A DNA stretch of 41,391 bases from Dehalococcoidia bacterium (GTDB taxonomy: Bacteria > Chloroflexota > Dehalococcoidia > Dehalococcoidales > UBA3254). The notes beneath the pieces were generated by a model. The model was not told the DNA's origin and did no database searches. It saw only the letters and a list, made by a program, of their open reading frames with translations. Shown here piece by piece: positions 8,557 through 17,048 of the stretch. The position numbers were made by a program, and so were the translations under genes. Where the stretch lies: NCBI GenBank assembly GCA_025361145.1, contig JANYAV010000017.1, positions 1 to 41,391 of the forward strand, given 5' to 3'. Each line of letters starts with the position of its first letter. The stretch's first letter is position 1.

Positions 8557-10122
8557 TTAGGTAGGCATCACTCCGTGCTTTCTATAGGGTTGGGAATCAT
8601 CTTCCTTATTAAGATTTGTCTCCAGGGCAACCACCAGATGTTTCCTGGTTTCAGCAGGATTGATGATATCGTCGATCTGCAAACGACCAGCCGCCAAGAA
8701 AGGATTAGCAAACTTATTGCGGTATTCATCGATTTTTTCCTGCAGAACTGCTTTGGGATCTGCCGCTTTTTCGATATCTCTGCGGTAGATAATAGGTGCT
8801 GCTCCGTCTGGTCCCATTACCGCTATTTCAGTGTTAGGCCAGCTCAAGACCATATCTGCACCCAGTCCGCGACAACACATGCCGATATAGGCACCGCCGT
8901 AAGCCTTGCGGATAACCACAGTTAGCTTGGGCACGGTAGCTTCGGAATAGGCATAGAGCATCTTGGCTCCATGGCGAATGATACCGCCCCATTCCTGGTC
9001 TGTACCGGGTAAATATCCAGGCACATCCACCAGGGTGACCAGAGGAATATTAAAAGCATCGCAGAAGCGAATAAAGCGGGAAGCCTTATCGCTGGCGTTA
9101 ATATCCAGGCAGCCGGCTTTAGACATAGGTTGGTTGGCTACAATGCCGACGCTGGTTCCATTCAAGCGAGAGAAGCAGGTAATGATATTGGTGCCCCACT
9201 CGGGAAAAAGCTCAAAATAGTTCTTACTGCCGTCCGTTTTCTGATCGAAAATACGTGAAATAACCTTTTTCATATCATAGGGCTTGTTGGGAGTGGCGGG
9301 AACGATGTCATAGAGTGCATCATCGATCCGGTCGGCCTTATCGCCCCAATCTTCCCAGTTAGCGCCTTCGCGGTTGCTTTGGGGCAGATAGCTTAATAGT
9401 TCTTTGATATGAGCAAAGCAATCCTCTTCACTATTCTCGGAGCGGGCACAAACCCCGGATTTCGTCTGTGCCGCGCTGGCTCCACCAAGTTCATCGTCGG
9501 TAACATCCTGACCGATGACGGCCTTGACCACACGAGGCCCGGTGATATAGGCATAGCTGGAACCTTTGACCATGAAGATAACGTCCATAAGGGCCGGAGA
9601 ATAGACCGCCCCTCCTGCGCAGGGTCCGATGATGGCGCAAATTTGGGGAATGACTCCAGACGCCTTAACGTTACGATAAAATATATTAGCGAATCCTGCC
9701 AGCGAATCAATCCCGTCCTGGATGCGGGCACCGCCGGAATCGTTGATACCGATAATGGGACAGCCAGCTTTGACAGCAGCGTCCATGCAGAGGCAGATTT
9801 TATTAGCATGGGTTTCAGCCAGCGAGCCGCCTTGCGTTGTGAAATCCTGAGAATAAACGTAGACTGTTTTCCCATTGACTAGTCCATAACCGGTAACTAC
9901 GGCATCCGCAGCAGCGTCATCTGGATTAGCCGTACCGCGGCTGGTACCGAATCCCCAAAGTTCAGTGAAAGTGCCCTGGTCCATTAATAAATCGATGCGC
10001 TCACGCGCTGTCAGCTTATTTTTTTTCTTTTGGTTGGCTACTCTATCCGTGCCACCCATAGCCGCGATCTTCTGTCGGCGTTTCTCGAGATCAGTTAATT
10101 GGGCTATTTTTACTTCTTCCAT
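8557..10122 (-). CDS. Acyl-CoA carboxyltransferase (propionyl-CoA carboxylase beta / methylmalonyl-CoA decarboxylase alpha)
   Basis: The 521-residue carboxyltransferase moves a carboxyl group between biotin and propionyl-CoA/methylmalonyl-CoA. The crotonase-fold halves are visible. The N-half has RERIDLLMDQGTF, GGSLAETHANKIC, INDSGGARIQDGI and GPCAGGAVYSPALMD. The C-half has NQPMSKAGCLDINASDKASRFIRFCD-like acyl-CoA block, LVDVPGYLPGTDQE and KAYGGAYIGMCCRGLGADM. The length matches PccB/MmdA. Whether it works as an ATP-dependent carboxylase or a Na+-linked decarboxylase or transcarboxylase cannot be told, since no biotin carboxylase, biotin carrier or membrane beta subunit is present here. It lies 1 nt after the epimerase gene and is the last gene of the operon. 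Confidence 0.93.
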   Translation of the reverse strand: MEEVKIAQLTDLEKRRQKIAAMGGTDRVANQKKKNKLTARERIDLLMDQGTFTELWGFGTSRGTANPDDAAADAVVTGYGLVNGKTVYVYSQDFTTQGGSLAETHANKICLCMDAAVKAGCPIIGINDSGGARIQDGIDSLAGFANIFYRNVKASGVIPQICAIIGPCAGGAVYSPALMDVIFMVKGSSYAYITGPRVVKAVIGQDVTDDELGGASAAQTKSGVCARSENSEEDCFAHIKELLSYLPQSNREGANWEDWGDKADRIDDALYDIVPATPNKPYDMKKVISRIFDQKTDGSKNYFELFPEWGTNIITCFSRLNGTSVGIVANQPMSKAGCLDINASDKASRFIRFCDAFNIPLVTLVDVPGYLPGTDQEWGGIIRHGAKMLYAYSEATVPKLTVVIRKAYGGAYIGMCCRGLGADMVLSWPNTEIAVMGPDGAAPIIYRRDIEKAADPKAVLQEKIDEYRNKFANPFLAAGRLQIDDIINPAETRKHLVVALETNLNKEDDSQPYRKHGVMPT

Positions 10123-10123
10123 T

Positions 10124-10522
10124 CTAACCCTCCACTAACTCGAGTAGTATTTTAGAACCTTTGGGATGCAAAAAACCAATCCGGGTATTCTGAACTCCTT
10201 TGCGGGGTTTTTCATCAATCAGGGGAATATTTTTGGCTTTTACTTCCTTTAAAGCATCTTCTACATTAGTTACTGTTAAAGCCATGTGATGGAGGCCTTC
10301 ACCCCGCTTTTCAATAAAAGTAGCAATGGTCCCATCCGGAGTCGTAGACTCCAATAGCTCTATTTTACTATCACCTACGTGAATGATGGCTGTTTTGACC
10401 TTTTGCTCTTCCAGTGTCTCATAAGCCTCAACCTTTAATCCTAGGACTTCAGTGTATAATTTTACTGCCTCATCCAGATTCTTGACGGCTATTCCAAGGT
10501 GATCGATTTTTTTTACGTTCAA
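10124..10522 (-). CDS. mce: Methylmalonyl-CoA epimerase
   Basis: The enzyme interconverts (R)- and (S)-methylmalonyl-CoA. This 132-residue vicinal-oxygen-chelate fold protein has two beta-alpha-beta-beta-beta modules. The metal ligands are seen as His9 (KIDHLGIAVKN), the second His in GLHHMALTV, and a C-terminal Glu in ILLELVEG. The Glu in KIELLESTTP is also conserved. It lies 2 nt after the B12-subunit gene and 1 nt before the carboxyltransferase, so the operon is tightly coupled. Confidence 0.94.
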   Translation of the reverse strand: MNVKKIDHLGIAVKNLDEAVKLYTEVLGLKVEAYETLEEQKVKTAIIHVGDSKIELLESTTPDGTIATFIEKRGEGLHHMALTVTNVEDALKEVKAKNIPLIDEKPRKGVQNTRIGFLHPKGSKILLELVEG

Positions 10523-10524
10523 TT

Positions 10525-10935
10525 TTATTTCTCCTGAATGTTCTCCTGGATGAATTTAGCGATTTCAGGGATCGGTGTTCCTGGACCGAAGATACCGGAT
10601 ACCCCGGCCTCTTTAAGGACGGCGAAATCTTTCTTGGGGATTATTCCCCCTACCACGACCAGTATTTTTTCACCGCCTTTGCTGCGCAACAACTCGACGA
10701 TTTTGGGAAAGAGCGCCAGATGCGCGCCTGAAAGACTGCTCAAGCCAACGGCATCAACATCTTCTTGAATAGCGGCTTCCACAATCTGCTCAGGAGTTAA
10801 GCGTAACCCCAGATAAATGACTTCCATTCCCGCATCTTTGAGTCCGCGGGCAATCACCTTTGCCCCTCGGTCATGTCCATCCAGGCCGGGTTTGGCTATC
10901 AGAACACGTATAGTCTTTAATTCCGTACTACCCAT
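10525..10935 (-). CDS. Methylmalonyl-CoA mutase, cobalamin-binding small subunit
   Basis: This stand-alone 136-residue B12-binding domain carries the DxHxxG signature ([20 protein letters not shown]), which places the histidine on the cobalt, and then SxL (LSSLSGAH) and GG (VVVGGIIP) blocks that cradle the nucleotide tail. It pairs with the catalytic subunit encoded 11 nt upstream. A separate small subunit is typical of archaea and of several anaerobic bacteria, whereas the E. coli and human enzymes are fused. Confidence 0.95.
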   Translation of the reverse strand: MGSTELKTIRVLIAKPGLDGHDRGAKVIARGLKDAGMEVIYLGLRLTPEQIVEAAIQEDVDAVGLSSLSGAHLALFPKIVELLRSKGGEKILVVVGGIIPKKDFAVLKEAGVSGIFGPGTPIPEIAKFIQENIQEK

Positions 10936-10946
10936 CTTTCACCTTC

Positions 10947-12551
10947 CTAGAGTATACTCGGTTCACGGTATTCTCCAAATACTTCACGTAGTGCGTTGCT
11001 TATTTCGCCCTGCGTGGCATAGGTTTTAACTGCTTCAATAAGCACAGGCATCATATTTTCATTGGTGGCGGCTACTTTTTTAACCTTTTCCAGAGCGCTT
11101 TTTACCTTTAGATTATCGCGTTCTTGCCTCAGGATTCTCAGTCTCTCAGTCTGTTTTTTCTCAACTGCTGGATCAACTTCAAAGATTGTGGTTTCGTCTG
11201 CCGTTTTTGAGGTGTATTTATTCACGCCAACCACTATCTGTTCGCCGCTATCTACCGCCTTTTGATAATCGTAGGCTGAGCGGGCGATTTCAGCTTGCAT
11301 ATAACCCTTGCGAATAGCTTCCAGGGCTCCACCCATTTCATCTATTTTTTCGATATATTTCTTGGCGCCTTTTTCGATCTGATTGGTCAAATTCTCCATG
11401 TAGTATGAACCACCCAGAGGATCAATCGTATCGGCTACGCCGCTTTCTTCGGCGATGATTTGCTGAGTACGCAGGGCTACCTGCACGGCTTGCTCGGTAG
11501 GCAGTTGCAGGGCTTCATCGTAGGAATTGGTATGCAGTGACTGGCAGCCGCCCATGACAGCGGCCAGTGACTGAATAGTAACCCGCATAATATTATTTAG
11601 CGGCTGCTGCTCCGTGAGAGTAAAGCCGTCTGTTTGTACATGGAATCTTAACATCTGAGAGCGGGGGTTGTTTGAACCGAATCTGTCTTTTATTATGTTA
11701 GCCCAGATGCGGCGAGCCGCGCGGAATTTGGCCACTTCTTCGATAAGATTAGTATTGGCGGCAAAGAAGAAAGACAGGCGGGGAGCGAAGGAGTCAATCT
11801 TCATACCTCTATCCAGCATGGCTTGAACGTAAGCTATACCATTAGCCATGGTAAAAGCCACTTCCTGGATGGCAGTGGAGCCGGCTTCGCGGATATGATA
11901 ACCGCTGATGCTGATGGAGTTCCATTCAGGCAGCTTTTCGGCGCAGTAGCCTATGACATCAGTTACCAACCGCATGGAGGGCCCGGGACCAAAAATATAG
12001 GTGTTGCGTGCCACATATTCCTTTAAAATATCATTCTGGACCGTTCCCTTCAATTTGGAGGGGTCTGCACCCTGTTTTTCTGCAGCGGCAATATACATGG
12101 CCAGGATAATTGAGGCAGTAGCGTTGATTGTCATAGACGTACTGACATCAGATAGTGGAATGCCATCCCAGAGCTGTTCCATATCTTTAAGTGAGTCAAT
12201 AGCTACCCCTGTCTTGCCGACTTCTCCTGCTGATAATGTATGATCGGAATCATAACCTTCCTGGGTAGGTAAATGGAAAGCTACGCTGAATCCGGTACTG
12301 CCCTGACCATAAAGGTACTTGTAACGTTTGTTGGTTTCTTCCACAGTAGCAAAACCGGCATACTGGCGCATGGTCCAGAATCTGCCTCGGTATCCGTTTC
12401 CCTGAACATGACGTGTAAAAGGGAATTCAGCTGGCAAGCTGGTATCCCCTGGTTGTGCTACATCCGCAGCAGTGTAAACCTGTTTTACGACAGTACCGTC
12501 AACTGTGGTACGAAACTCCTTTTTTCTTTCCGCATTTTTATCTTGAGTCAT
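10947..12551 (-). CDS. Methylmalonyl-CoA mutase, catalytic large subunit
   Basis: The 534-residue TIM-barrel subunit isomerises (R)-methylmalonyl-CoA and succinyl-CoA by an adenosylcobalamin radical mechanism. Recognised segments are [49 protein letters not shown], the active-site His in [15 protein letters not shown], and [21 protein letters not shown] near residues 265-285. There is no C-terminal B12 domain; that part is the next gene. Length agrees with split-type mutase large subunits. GTGGG lies just before the ATG. The gene follows meaB by 115 nt and leads the tight mutase-B12-epimerase-carboxyltransferase series. Confidence 0.95.
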   Translation of the reverse strand: MTQDKNAERKKEFRTTVDGTVVKQVYTAADVAQPGDTSLPAEFPFTRHVQGNGYRGRFWTMRQYAGFATVEETNKRYKYLYGQGSTGFSVAFHLPTQEGYDSDHTLSAGEVGKTGVAIDSLKDMEQLWDGIPLSDVSTSMTINATASIILAMYIAAAEKQGADPSKLKGTVQNDILKEYVARNTYIFGPGPSMRLVTDVIGYCAEKLPEWNSISISGYHIREAGSTAIQEVAFTMANGIAYVQAMLDRGMKIDSFAPRLSFFFAANTNLIEEVAKFRAARRIWANIIKDRFGSNNPRSQMLRFHVQTDGFTLTEQQPLNNIMRVTIQSLAAVMGGCQSLHTNSYDEALQLPTEQAVQVALRTQQIIAEESGVADTIDPLGGSYYMENLTNQIEKGAKKYIEKIDEMGGALEAIRKGYMQAEIARSAYDYQKAVDSGEQIVVGVNKYTSKTADETTIFEVDPAVEKKQTERLRILRQERDNLKVKSALEKVKKVAATNENMMPVLIEAVKTYATQGEISNALREVFGEYREPSIL

Positions 12552-12666
12552 CCCACACCCCCGTCATTAAAATCCTAACTTCTAAATCCTGCATCTGGAA
12601 TCATTTCCAATTCTAAAACTCAAATTGTTAAATTTTTGAAAATTTGATATTTTAACTTAGATATAT

Positions 12667-13440
12667 CTAGCATTTCAATATTCGTTCTTCTAAATTATTC
12701 TCTAATCTTTTTTTCTCGATTTCCTCAAACAATTCGGCTACGCCGATATCATTTGAAGCTTGTACCATCATTACTAATTGGTCCTTCTTGCGCGTACTGT
12801 ATTTCAGCTCATTCCGTATTTCATTTACCAAGATGTCTGCTCCTTCAATGTCGGCTTTATTGACTACGATGATATCGGCTATTTCGATAATCCCAGCCTT
12901 CATCAATTGGATGCTGTCGCCGAATCCCGGCGTCAGTACCATAACCACCACATCGGCTACTTTGGTTATTTCGGTCTCGGTTTGGCCGATACCGGTAGTT
13001 TCGATAATCAGGATATCTTTCCCCGAGACGCTGATCAACTTAGCAGCATCTTCAACGGCTTTACACAGACCACCGTAGCATCCTCTGGTAGCCATGCTGC
13101 GTATAAAGACCCCTTCATCCAGGTAATGCTGCTGCATACGAATGCGATCGCCCAGAACAGCGCCGCCTGTAATAACACTGCTGGGGTCAACAGCGATGAT
13201 ACCGACGGTGAGATTTTGCTTACGATAAAAGGAAGTTAGTTTGTTGACCAGGGTGCTTTTACCTGCGCCAGCAAGTCCGGTTATCCCTACGCGGTAAGGC
13301 TGTAATTGAGAGGGTGAGACCAGTTCCATAATTTCGGGGACTTCCGGACTCTCCCTTTCAATTAGACTAATAAGACGAGCCAGAGATGGTTTGTCTCCAC
13401 TGAGCATCCGATCAACCAGTATCTTGATTTTCTGATTCAC
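12667..13440 (-). CDS. meaB: MeaB/ArgK G3E GTPase, methylmalonyl-CoA mutase chaperone
   Basis: MeaB gates adenosylcobalamin loading and protects the mutase from inactivation. The 257 residues carry a P-loop (GLAGAGKSTLVNKL, near residue 54), the switch Asp in AVDPSS, ETTGIGQTE as the G3 region (usually ETVGVGQSE) and the specificity motif NKAD. The protein is short: most members have 300-340 residues with a longer C-terminal dimerisation arm. The GTG at 13438-13440 is the start, with a weak GGA upstream. It lies upstream of the mutase in the same direction, after an AT-rich palindrome that may be its operator. Confidence 0.92.
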   Translation of the reverse strand: MNQKIKILVDRMLSGDKPSLARLISLIERESPEVPEIMELVSPSQLQPYRVGITGLAGAGKSTLVNKLTSFYRKQNLTVGIIAVDPSSVITGGAVLGDRIRMQQHYLDEGVFIRSMATRGCYGGLCKAVEDAAKLISVSGKDILIIETTGIGQTETEITKVADVVVMVLTPGFGDSIQLMKAGIIEIADIIVVNKADIEGADILVNEIRNELKYSTRKKDQLVMMVQASNDIGVAELFEEIEKKRLENNLEERILKC

Positions 13441-13474
13441 ATCATGTCCATAATGTACCGAAGATTTAGTATAA

Positions 13475-13497
13475 AATAGTATAATTATTATACTATT
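13475..13497. promoter_or_regulatory. AT-rich inverted repeat upstream of meaB, possible operator
   Basis: The arms AATAGTATAAT (13475-13485) and ATTATACTATT (13487-13497) are perfect complements around one central T. The minus strand contains TATAAT within it, so it may overlap the -10 of the meaB-mutase operon. It ends about 34 nt before the meaB GTG. No transcription factor gene is adjacent. Confidence 0.45.
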
Positions 13498-13566
13498 AAA
13501 CCTATTTTAGTGAGAGTTCTTTCAAATTGTCAAAATCACATAGGACGATCATCTTATCCTGTATTC

Positions 13567-14946
13567 CTACTTCTTGTTTTTCCAGGTAGTGCCAGTGGGA
13601 GTATCGTCTAGAAGAATACCCAGGTCCGCCAGTGTTTTACGGATTTGGTCCGCCATTTGATACTGTTTGGCCTGCCTGAGTTCGTAGCGGGTGCGGATTA
13701 AAAGCTCTATGAAGGGAGCCGCCTCTATTGATTCGGCTGTATGTTCTTGAACCTCCAGACGTAATCCCATTACTTCTCTGGCCAATTGTTTCAGCAGATT
13801 CCGGGCGTTCTCTATGTTTTTACCTGAATCAGCGGCCTGATTGATTTCTCGTGCCAGATCAAAGAGAATCCCCATTGCTTTGGCGCTGTTAAAATCATCA
13901 TCCATGGCTTCTACGAACTCTCGGCGGTAAGTCACGGTCTCTAGAACATCACTGGAAAGGTCGGGACTATCCGCCCTGTTGGCCGCTCTCGACAGCCTTT
14001 CAGCGCCCTTTTCAGCGCTTTCCAGCCCGTCCCAGGTAAAGGAGAGCGGGCTGCGGTAATGGGAACTGAGGACGAAAACCCTTATAGCATCAGCGCTCCG
14101 CCTGGCCATCACGTCTTTGATGGTCAGCATATTGCCCAACGATTTGCTCATCTTTTCTTCGGCTATCTGTAAAAAGCCGTTGTGCATCCAGTATTTGGCG
14201 AAAGGGACCTTACCGGAATAACTTTCGGATTGGGCTATTTCATTTTCATGGTGCGGGAAGACCAGGTCTTGTCCTCCTCCGTGAATATCGATCTGCTCGC
14301 CCAGATATTTAATAGACATCGCAGTGCATTCTATATGCCATCCGGGTCGTCCTTTGCCCCAGGGGCTGTCCCATGATGGTTCTCCAGGTTTGGCGGCTTT
14401 CCACAGGGCGAAGTCCATGGGGTGCTCTTTCTGTTCGCCTATCTCGATTCTGGCCCCGGCCATCATCATGTCAAGCGTGCGGCGAGAAAGCTTGCCGTAG
14501 TCCTCGTCTTTACTTATCCGGAAGTAAACGCTGCCATCATTTGTCTGATACGCGTAACCTTTCTCAATAAGCCGGTCGACTACCTCCATAATTTTGGGAA
14601 TCTCTTCGGTGGCTTTAGGTGTGATGTCCGGACGGATGATATTCAGGGCATCCATATCGGCAAAATAGCTGGCGGTAAAATTTTCCGTCAGTTCGCTGGT
14701 CGAGATCCCGCGCTGGTTGGCACGGTTGATGATCTTGTCATCAATATCTGTGACATTCTGGACGTATTTCAGTTTAAAACCACTGAATTTAATATAGCGG
14801 CGGATGACATCAAAAAAGATATAGCTCATAGCATGGCCGAAGTGGCTGTTATCGTAAGGAGTTACTCCGCAGACATACATCTTCACGGGGTCACCTATAG
14901 GCACGAACTCCTCTTTCTGGCCGGTCATCTCGTTAAAAATTTTCAT
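13567..14946 (-). CDS. cysS: Cysteinyl-tRNA synthetase
   Basis: CysS charges tRNA-Cys. The 459-residue class I enzyme shows the N-terminal zinc Cys in YVCGVTPYDNSHFGHAMSY, where the HIGH signature is HFGH, the zinc-site WHIECTAMS and FPHHENEIAQSE, and the KMSKS loop (EKMSKSLGN). The helical anticodon-binding part follows to residue 459 and is of normal length. Its ATG overlaps the cysE stop (TAATG), giving a cysE-cysS operon that couples cysteine synthesis to its use in translation. Confidence 0.96.
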   Translation of the reverse strand: MKIFNEMTGQKEEFVPIGDPVKMYVCGVTPYDNSHFGHAMSYIFFDVIRRYIKFSGFKLKYVQNVTDIDDKIINRANQRGISTSELTENFTASYFADMDALNIIRPDITPKATEEIPKIMEVVDRLIEKGYAYQTNDGSVYFRISKDEDYGKLSRRTLDMMMAGARIEIGEQKEHPMDFALWKAAKPGEPSWDSPWGKGRPGWHIECTAMSIKYLGEQIDIHGGGQDLVFPHHENEIAQSESYSGKVPFAKYWMHNGFLQIAEEKMSKSLGNMLTIKDVMARRSADAIRVFVLSSHYRSPLSFTWDGLESAEKGAERLSRAANRADSPDLSSDVLETVTYRREFVEAMDDDFNSAKAMGILFDLAREINQAADSGKNIENARNLLKQLAREVMGLRLEVQEHTAESIEAAPFIELLIRTRYELRQAKQYQMADQIRKTLADLGILLDDTPTGTTWKNKK

Positions 14947-15581
14947 TAATTCTTTCCTTCTGTGCGGGATAAGCGCGTTTCCAGTTCATTTACACGCTTT
15001 TCCAGGTTGTCTATTATTTCACCTTCGGGATCAGGTAATTTCATGACGGTGTCCGTCTCAGGATCATGGACAGCCACCACTCTCCCGGGATTGCCAACTA
15101 CGGTACAGTTAGGCGGTACGGATTTCACCACTACTGAACCTGCCCCGATACGGGTATTATCGCCGATGGTGATATTGCCGATGATTTTGGCGTCTACGCC
15201 TACCACTACATAGTTGCCCAGGGTGGGATGTCGTTTTACTTTCTGCAGGCTGGTGCCTCCCAGCGTCACGCCCTGATATATGGTCACATTATCGCCCACA
15301 ATGGCCGTTTCCCCGATCACTACCCCCATGCCGTGGTCGATGAATACTCCTTCTCCCAGAGTAGCCCCCGGGTGGATTTCAATTCCTGTCAGGAAGCGGC
15401 TGACATGTGAAACATAGCGCGGGAAAAAGGGAATATGCCAGTTATAGAGAGTGTGAGCAAAACGGTGAAACTGGCGGGCGTGAAAGCCCGGATAGGCGAA
15501 CAAAATCTCAAAAACGTTATGTGCGGCTGGGTCGCATTTGCGTATAACTTTAATATCGTTGCTAATTTTTGAAAAACACAT
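14946..15581 (-). CDS. cysE: Serine O-acetyltransferase
   Basis: CysE makes O-acetylserine from serine and acetyl-CoA, the first step of cysteine synthesis. The 211-residue protein has the short N-terminal helical part of the EpsC type, with GFHARQFHRFAHTLYNWHIPF, followed by a left-handed beta helix of hexapeptide repeats. The beta helix includes the catalytic IDHGMGVVIGETA, TIYQGVTLGG and KRHPTLGNYVVVGVDAKIIGNI. The C-terminal 35 residues form a coiled-coil-like tail (NLEKRVNELETRL). The gene is translationally coupled to cysS. No cysK lies in this window. Confidence 0.93.
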   Translation of the reverse strand: MCFSKISNDIKVIRKCDPAAHNVFEILFAYPGFHARQFHRFAHTLYNWHIPFFPRYVSHVSRFLTGIEIHPGATLGEGVFIDHGMGVVIGETAIVGDNVTIYQGVTLGGTSLQKVKRHPTLGNYVVVGVDAKIIGNITIGDNTRIGAGSVVVKSVPPNCTVVGNPGRVVAVHDPETDTVMKLPDPEGEIIDNLEKRVNELETRLSRTEGKN

Positions 15582-15620
15582 GAAAATACTGCCCCCTTTA
15601 CTTAAAATGTCTGCTGATAG

Positions 15621-15708
15621 CCCCGGTCAGCCGGGGCCGGGGACACGAGCAGTTGACGCCCGAAAAGAGCAGTTGGTAGAACCGCAAGTTTAACATAAAA
15701 CTATTATA
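15621..15708 (-). promoter_or_regulatory. cysE leader: weak promoter and GC hairpin
   Basis: On the minus strand TATAAT (15703-15708) has no good -35. The presumed leader of about 115 nt includes a GC-rich hairpin (CCCCGG 15621-15626, loop TCAG, CCGGGG 15631-15636) ending about 40 nt before the ATG. The rest of the 234-nt gap between ispF and cysE shows nothing clear. Confidence 0.3.
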
Positions 15709-15815
15709 TAACTTTGTGGTTTATTGTTATAGTTTCGAGTTTAGAATTTATCGCTTGGATTTGTCTGTAATTTGTAAAGGGAAGCTTATAAAATAAAGCT
15801 CTGTTATCGCTAGTA

Positions 15816-16304
15816 TTAATCCTTCTTCTTTTCAATCATCGCCACGGCTTGTGCCGCCATCCCTTGGCCTTCACCGATGAATCCCATCTTCTCATTAGTC
15901 CCGGCCTTTATGCTAATATCACCTGGGGACAAACCTAGCTCCTTGGAGATGTTCTGGATCATGCGGGGAATATATTCCTTCAACTTTGGCTGCTCCGCCA
16001 TAATCATCATATCCACATTGCCCACTTGCCAGCCGGCTTCATTCAGCAACGTTTTGACCCTACCTAGCAAAATAAGGCTGGAGATGTTTTGATACTTCAA
16101 GTCTCCCGGTGGGAAATGAGTGCCGATGTCGCCCAGTGCAGCTGCTCCTAGCAGGGCGTCCATCAAGGCGTGCAGTAGCACGTCAGCGTCGCTCCAGCCG
16201 TCCAGACCCTTATGGTAAAAGATCTCTACTCCGCCCAGAACTAGCTTGCGTCCGGCTTTTAGCGTGTGTACGTCATAACCTATTCCGACCCTATTAGTGC
16301 TCAT
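15816..16304 (-). CDS. ispF: 2-C-methyl-D-erythritol 2,4-cyclodiphosphate synthase
   Basis: IspF cyclises CDP-ME-2-phosphate to MEcPP in the MEP isoprenoid pathway. The 162-residue protein has the zinc ligands in GIGYDVHTL (Asp and His) and the His of DVLLHALMDALLGAAALGDIGTHFP. GWSDADV replaces the GHSD form, as in many bacteria. The C-terminal INIKAGTNEKMGFIGEGQGMAAQAVA-type segment, seen here as ISIKAGTNEKMGFIGEG, is complete. It overlaps ispD by 11 nt, so the two are translated together. Confidence 0.96.
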   Translation of the reverse strand: MSTNRVGIGYDVHTLKAGRKLVLGGVEIFYHKGLDGWSDADVLLHALMDALLGAAALGDIGTHFPPGDLKYQNISSLILLGRVKTLLNEAGWQVGNVDMMIMAEQPKLKEYIPRMIQNISKELGLSPGDISIKAGTNEKMGFIGEGQGMAAQAVAMIEKKKD

Positions 16305-16992
16305 GGTTTTTAATCAATAACTCCGCCACCGCCAGATCATGCGGTGTAGTTATTTTGATATTATCATATGAACCCATATACACTTTGACTTTGCCACCGA
16401 TTTGCTCGATCAGCGTTGCATCGTCTGTTACGTCACCTGTAGCCTGCTGGTAAGCCTCTTCAATCAAACTAAAACGGAAGATCTGGGGCGTTTGTACTGC
16501 CCACAGTCGGGCACGGGGTGGGGTTTCGATAACGATCTGATCCTTTCCTGCTGCTTTGATAGTGTCCGTGACTGGTACGGCAGCGACAGCTGCCCCGGTT
16601 TCCCGGGCGGCCTGAAGTCCCCGCTCAATGATATCTTGGCTGACTAGAGGACGGGCGCCGTCATGGATGATCACCCACTCACAGTTCCCCAGCATCTTCA
16701 GTCCGGCCGCTACTGAGTCCTGTCGCCGTTTCCCGCCCAAGCAAACATCGCTTACCTTGCTCCACTTATGCGTCACTGTCAGGCATTTTACAGCTTCCAG
16801 GTGTCTTTCACTATTGACCAATATTATGCGATCTACCCCCGGATTTTTCTCGAAGGCCTCAATAGACCAGGTCAAAACGGGCTTACCGGCCAGCGGCACT
16901 AGAATTTTATCCACACCCTGCATGCGCAGGCTGTCGCCCGCCGCCACGATGATCACGCCTACTTTAATCCTAGACAGCTTTCCAGTTTCCAT
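16294..16992 (-). CDS. ispD: 2-C-methyl-D-erythritol 4-phosphate cytidylyltransferase
   Basis: IspD couples MEP to CTP. The 232-residue nucleotidyltransferase has the CTP loop VGVIIVAAGDSLRMQGVDKIL, the Asp motif VIIHDGARPLVS, AVPVTDTIK, the TPQIFRF segment and VTDDATLIE, all standard for the family. The start ATG follows a purine-rich AAGAGAAGAA. It is the first gene of ispD-ispF. The pathway feeds UppS, encoded about 11 kb away. Confidence 0.95.
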   Translation of the reverse strand: METGKLSRIKVGVIIVAAGDSLRMQGVDKILVPLAGKPVLTWSIEAFEKNPGVDRIILVNSERHLEAVKCLTVTHKWSKVSDVCLGGKRRQDSVAAGLKMLGNCEWVIIHDGARPLVSQDIIERGLQAARETGAAVAAVPVTDTIKAAGKDQIVIETPPRARLWAVQTPQIFRFSLIEEAYQQATGDVTDDATLIEQIGGKVKVYMGSYDNIKITTPHDLAVAELLIKNHEH

Positions 16993-17048
16993 TTCTTCTC
17001 TTATTATATTTTAACTTTTAATTGATGACTGACAACTGATACCTGTTT

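Noticed and set aside
9393-9882. Long open frames of ~160 codons on both strands inside the carboxyltransferase gene
   Set aside because: They are shadows of a strongly conserved gene and lack ribosome binding sites and family features.
15650-15700. A T-box-like phrase (TTGGTAGAACCGCAA) and a tRNA D-arm-like string on the plus strand
   Set aside because: It is on the strand opposite to cysE, has two extra bases relative to a T-box, lacks a specifier and terminator structure, and no plus-strand gene follows.
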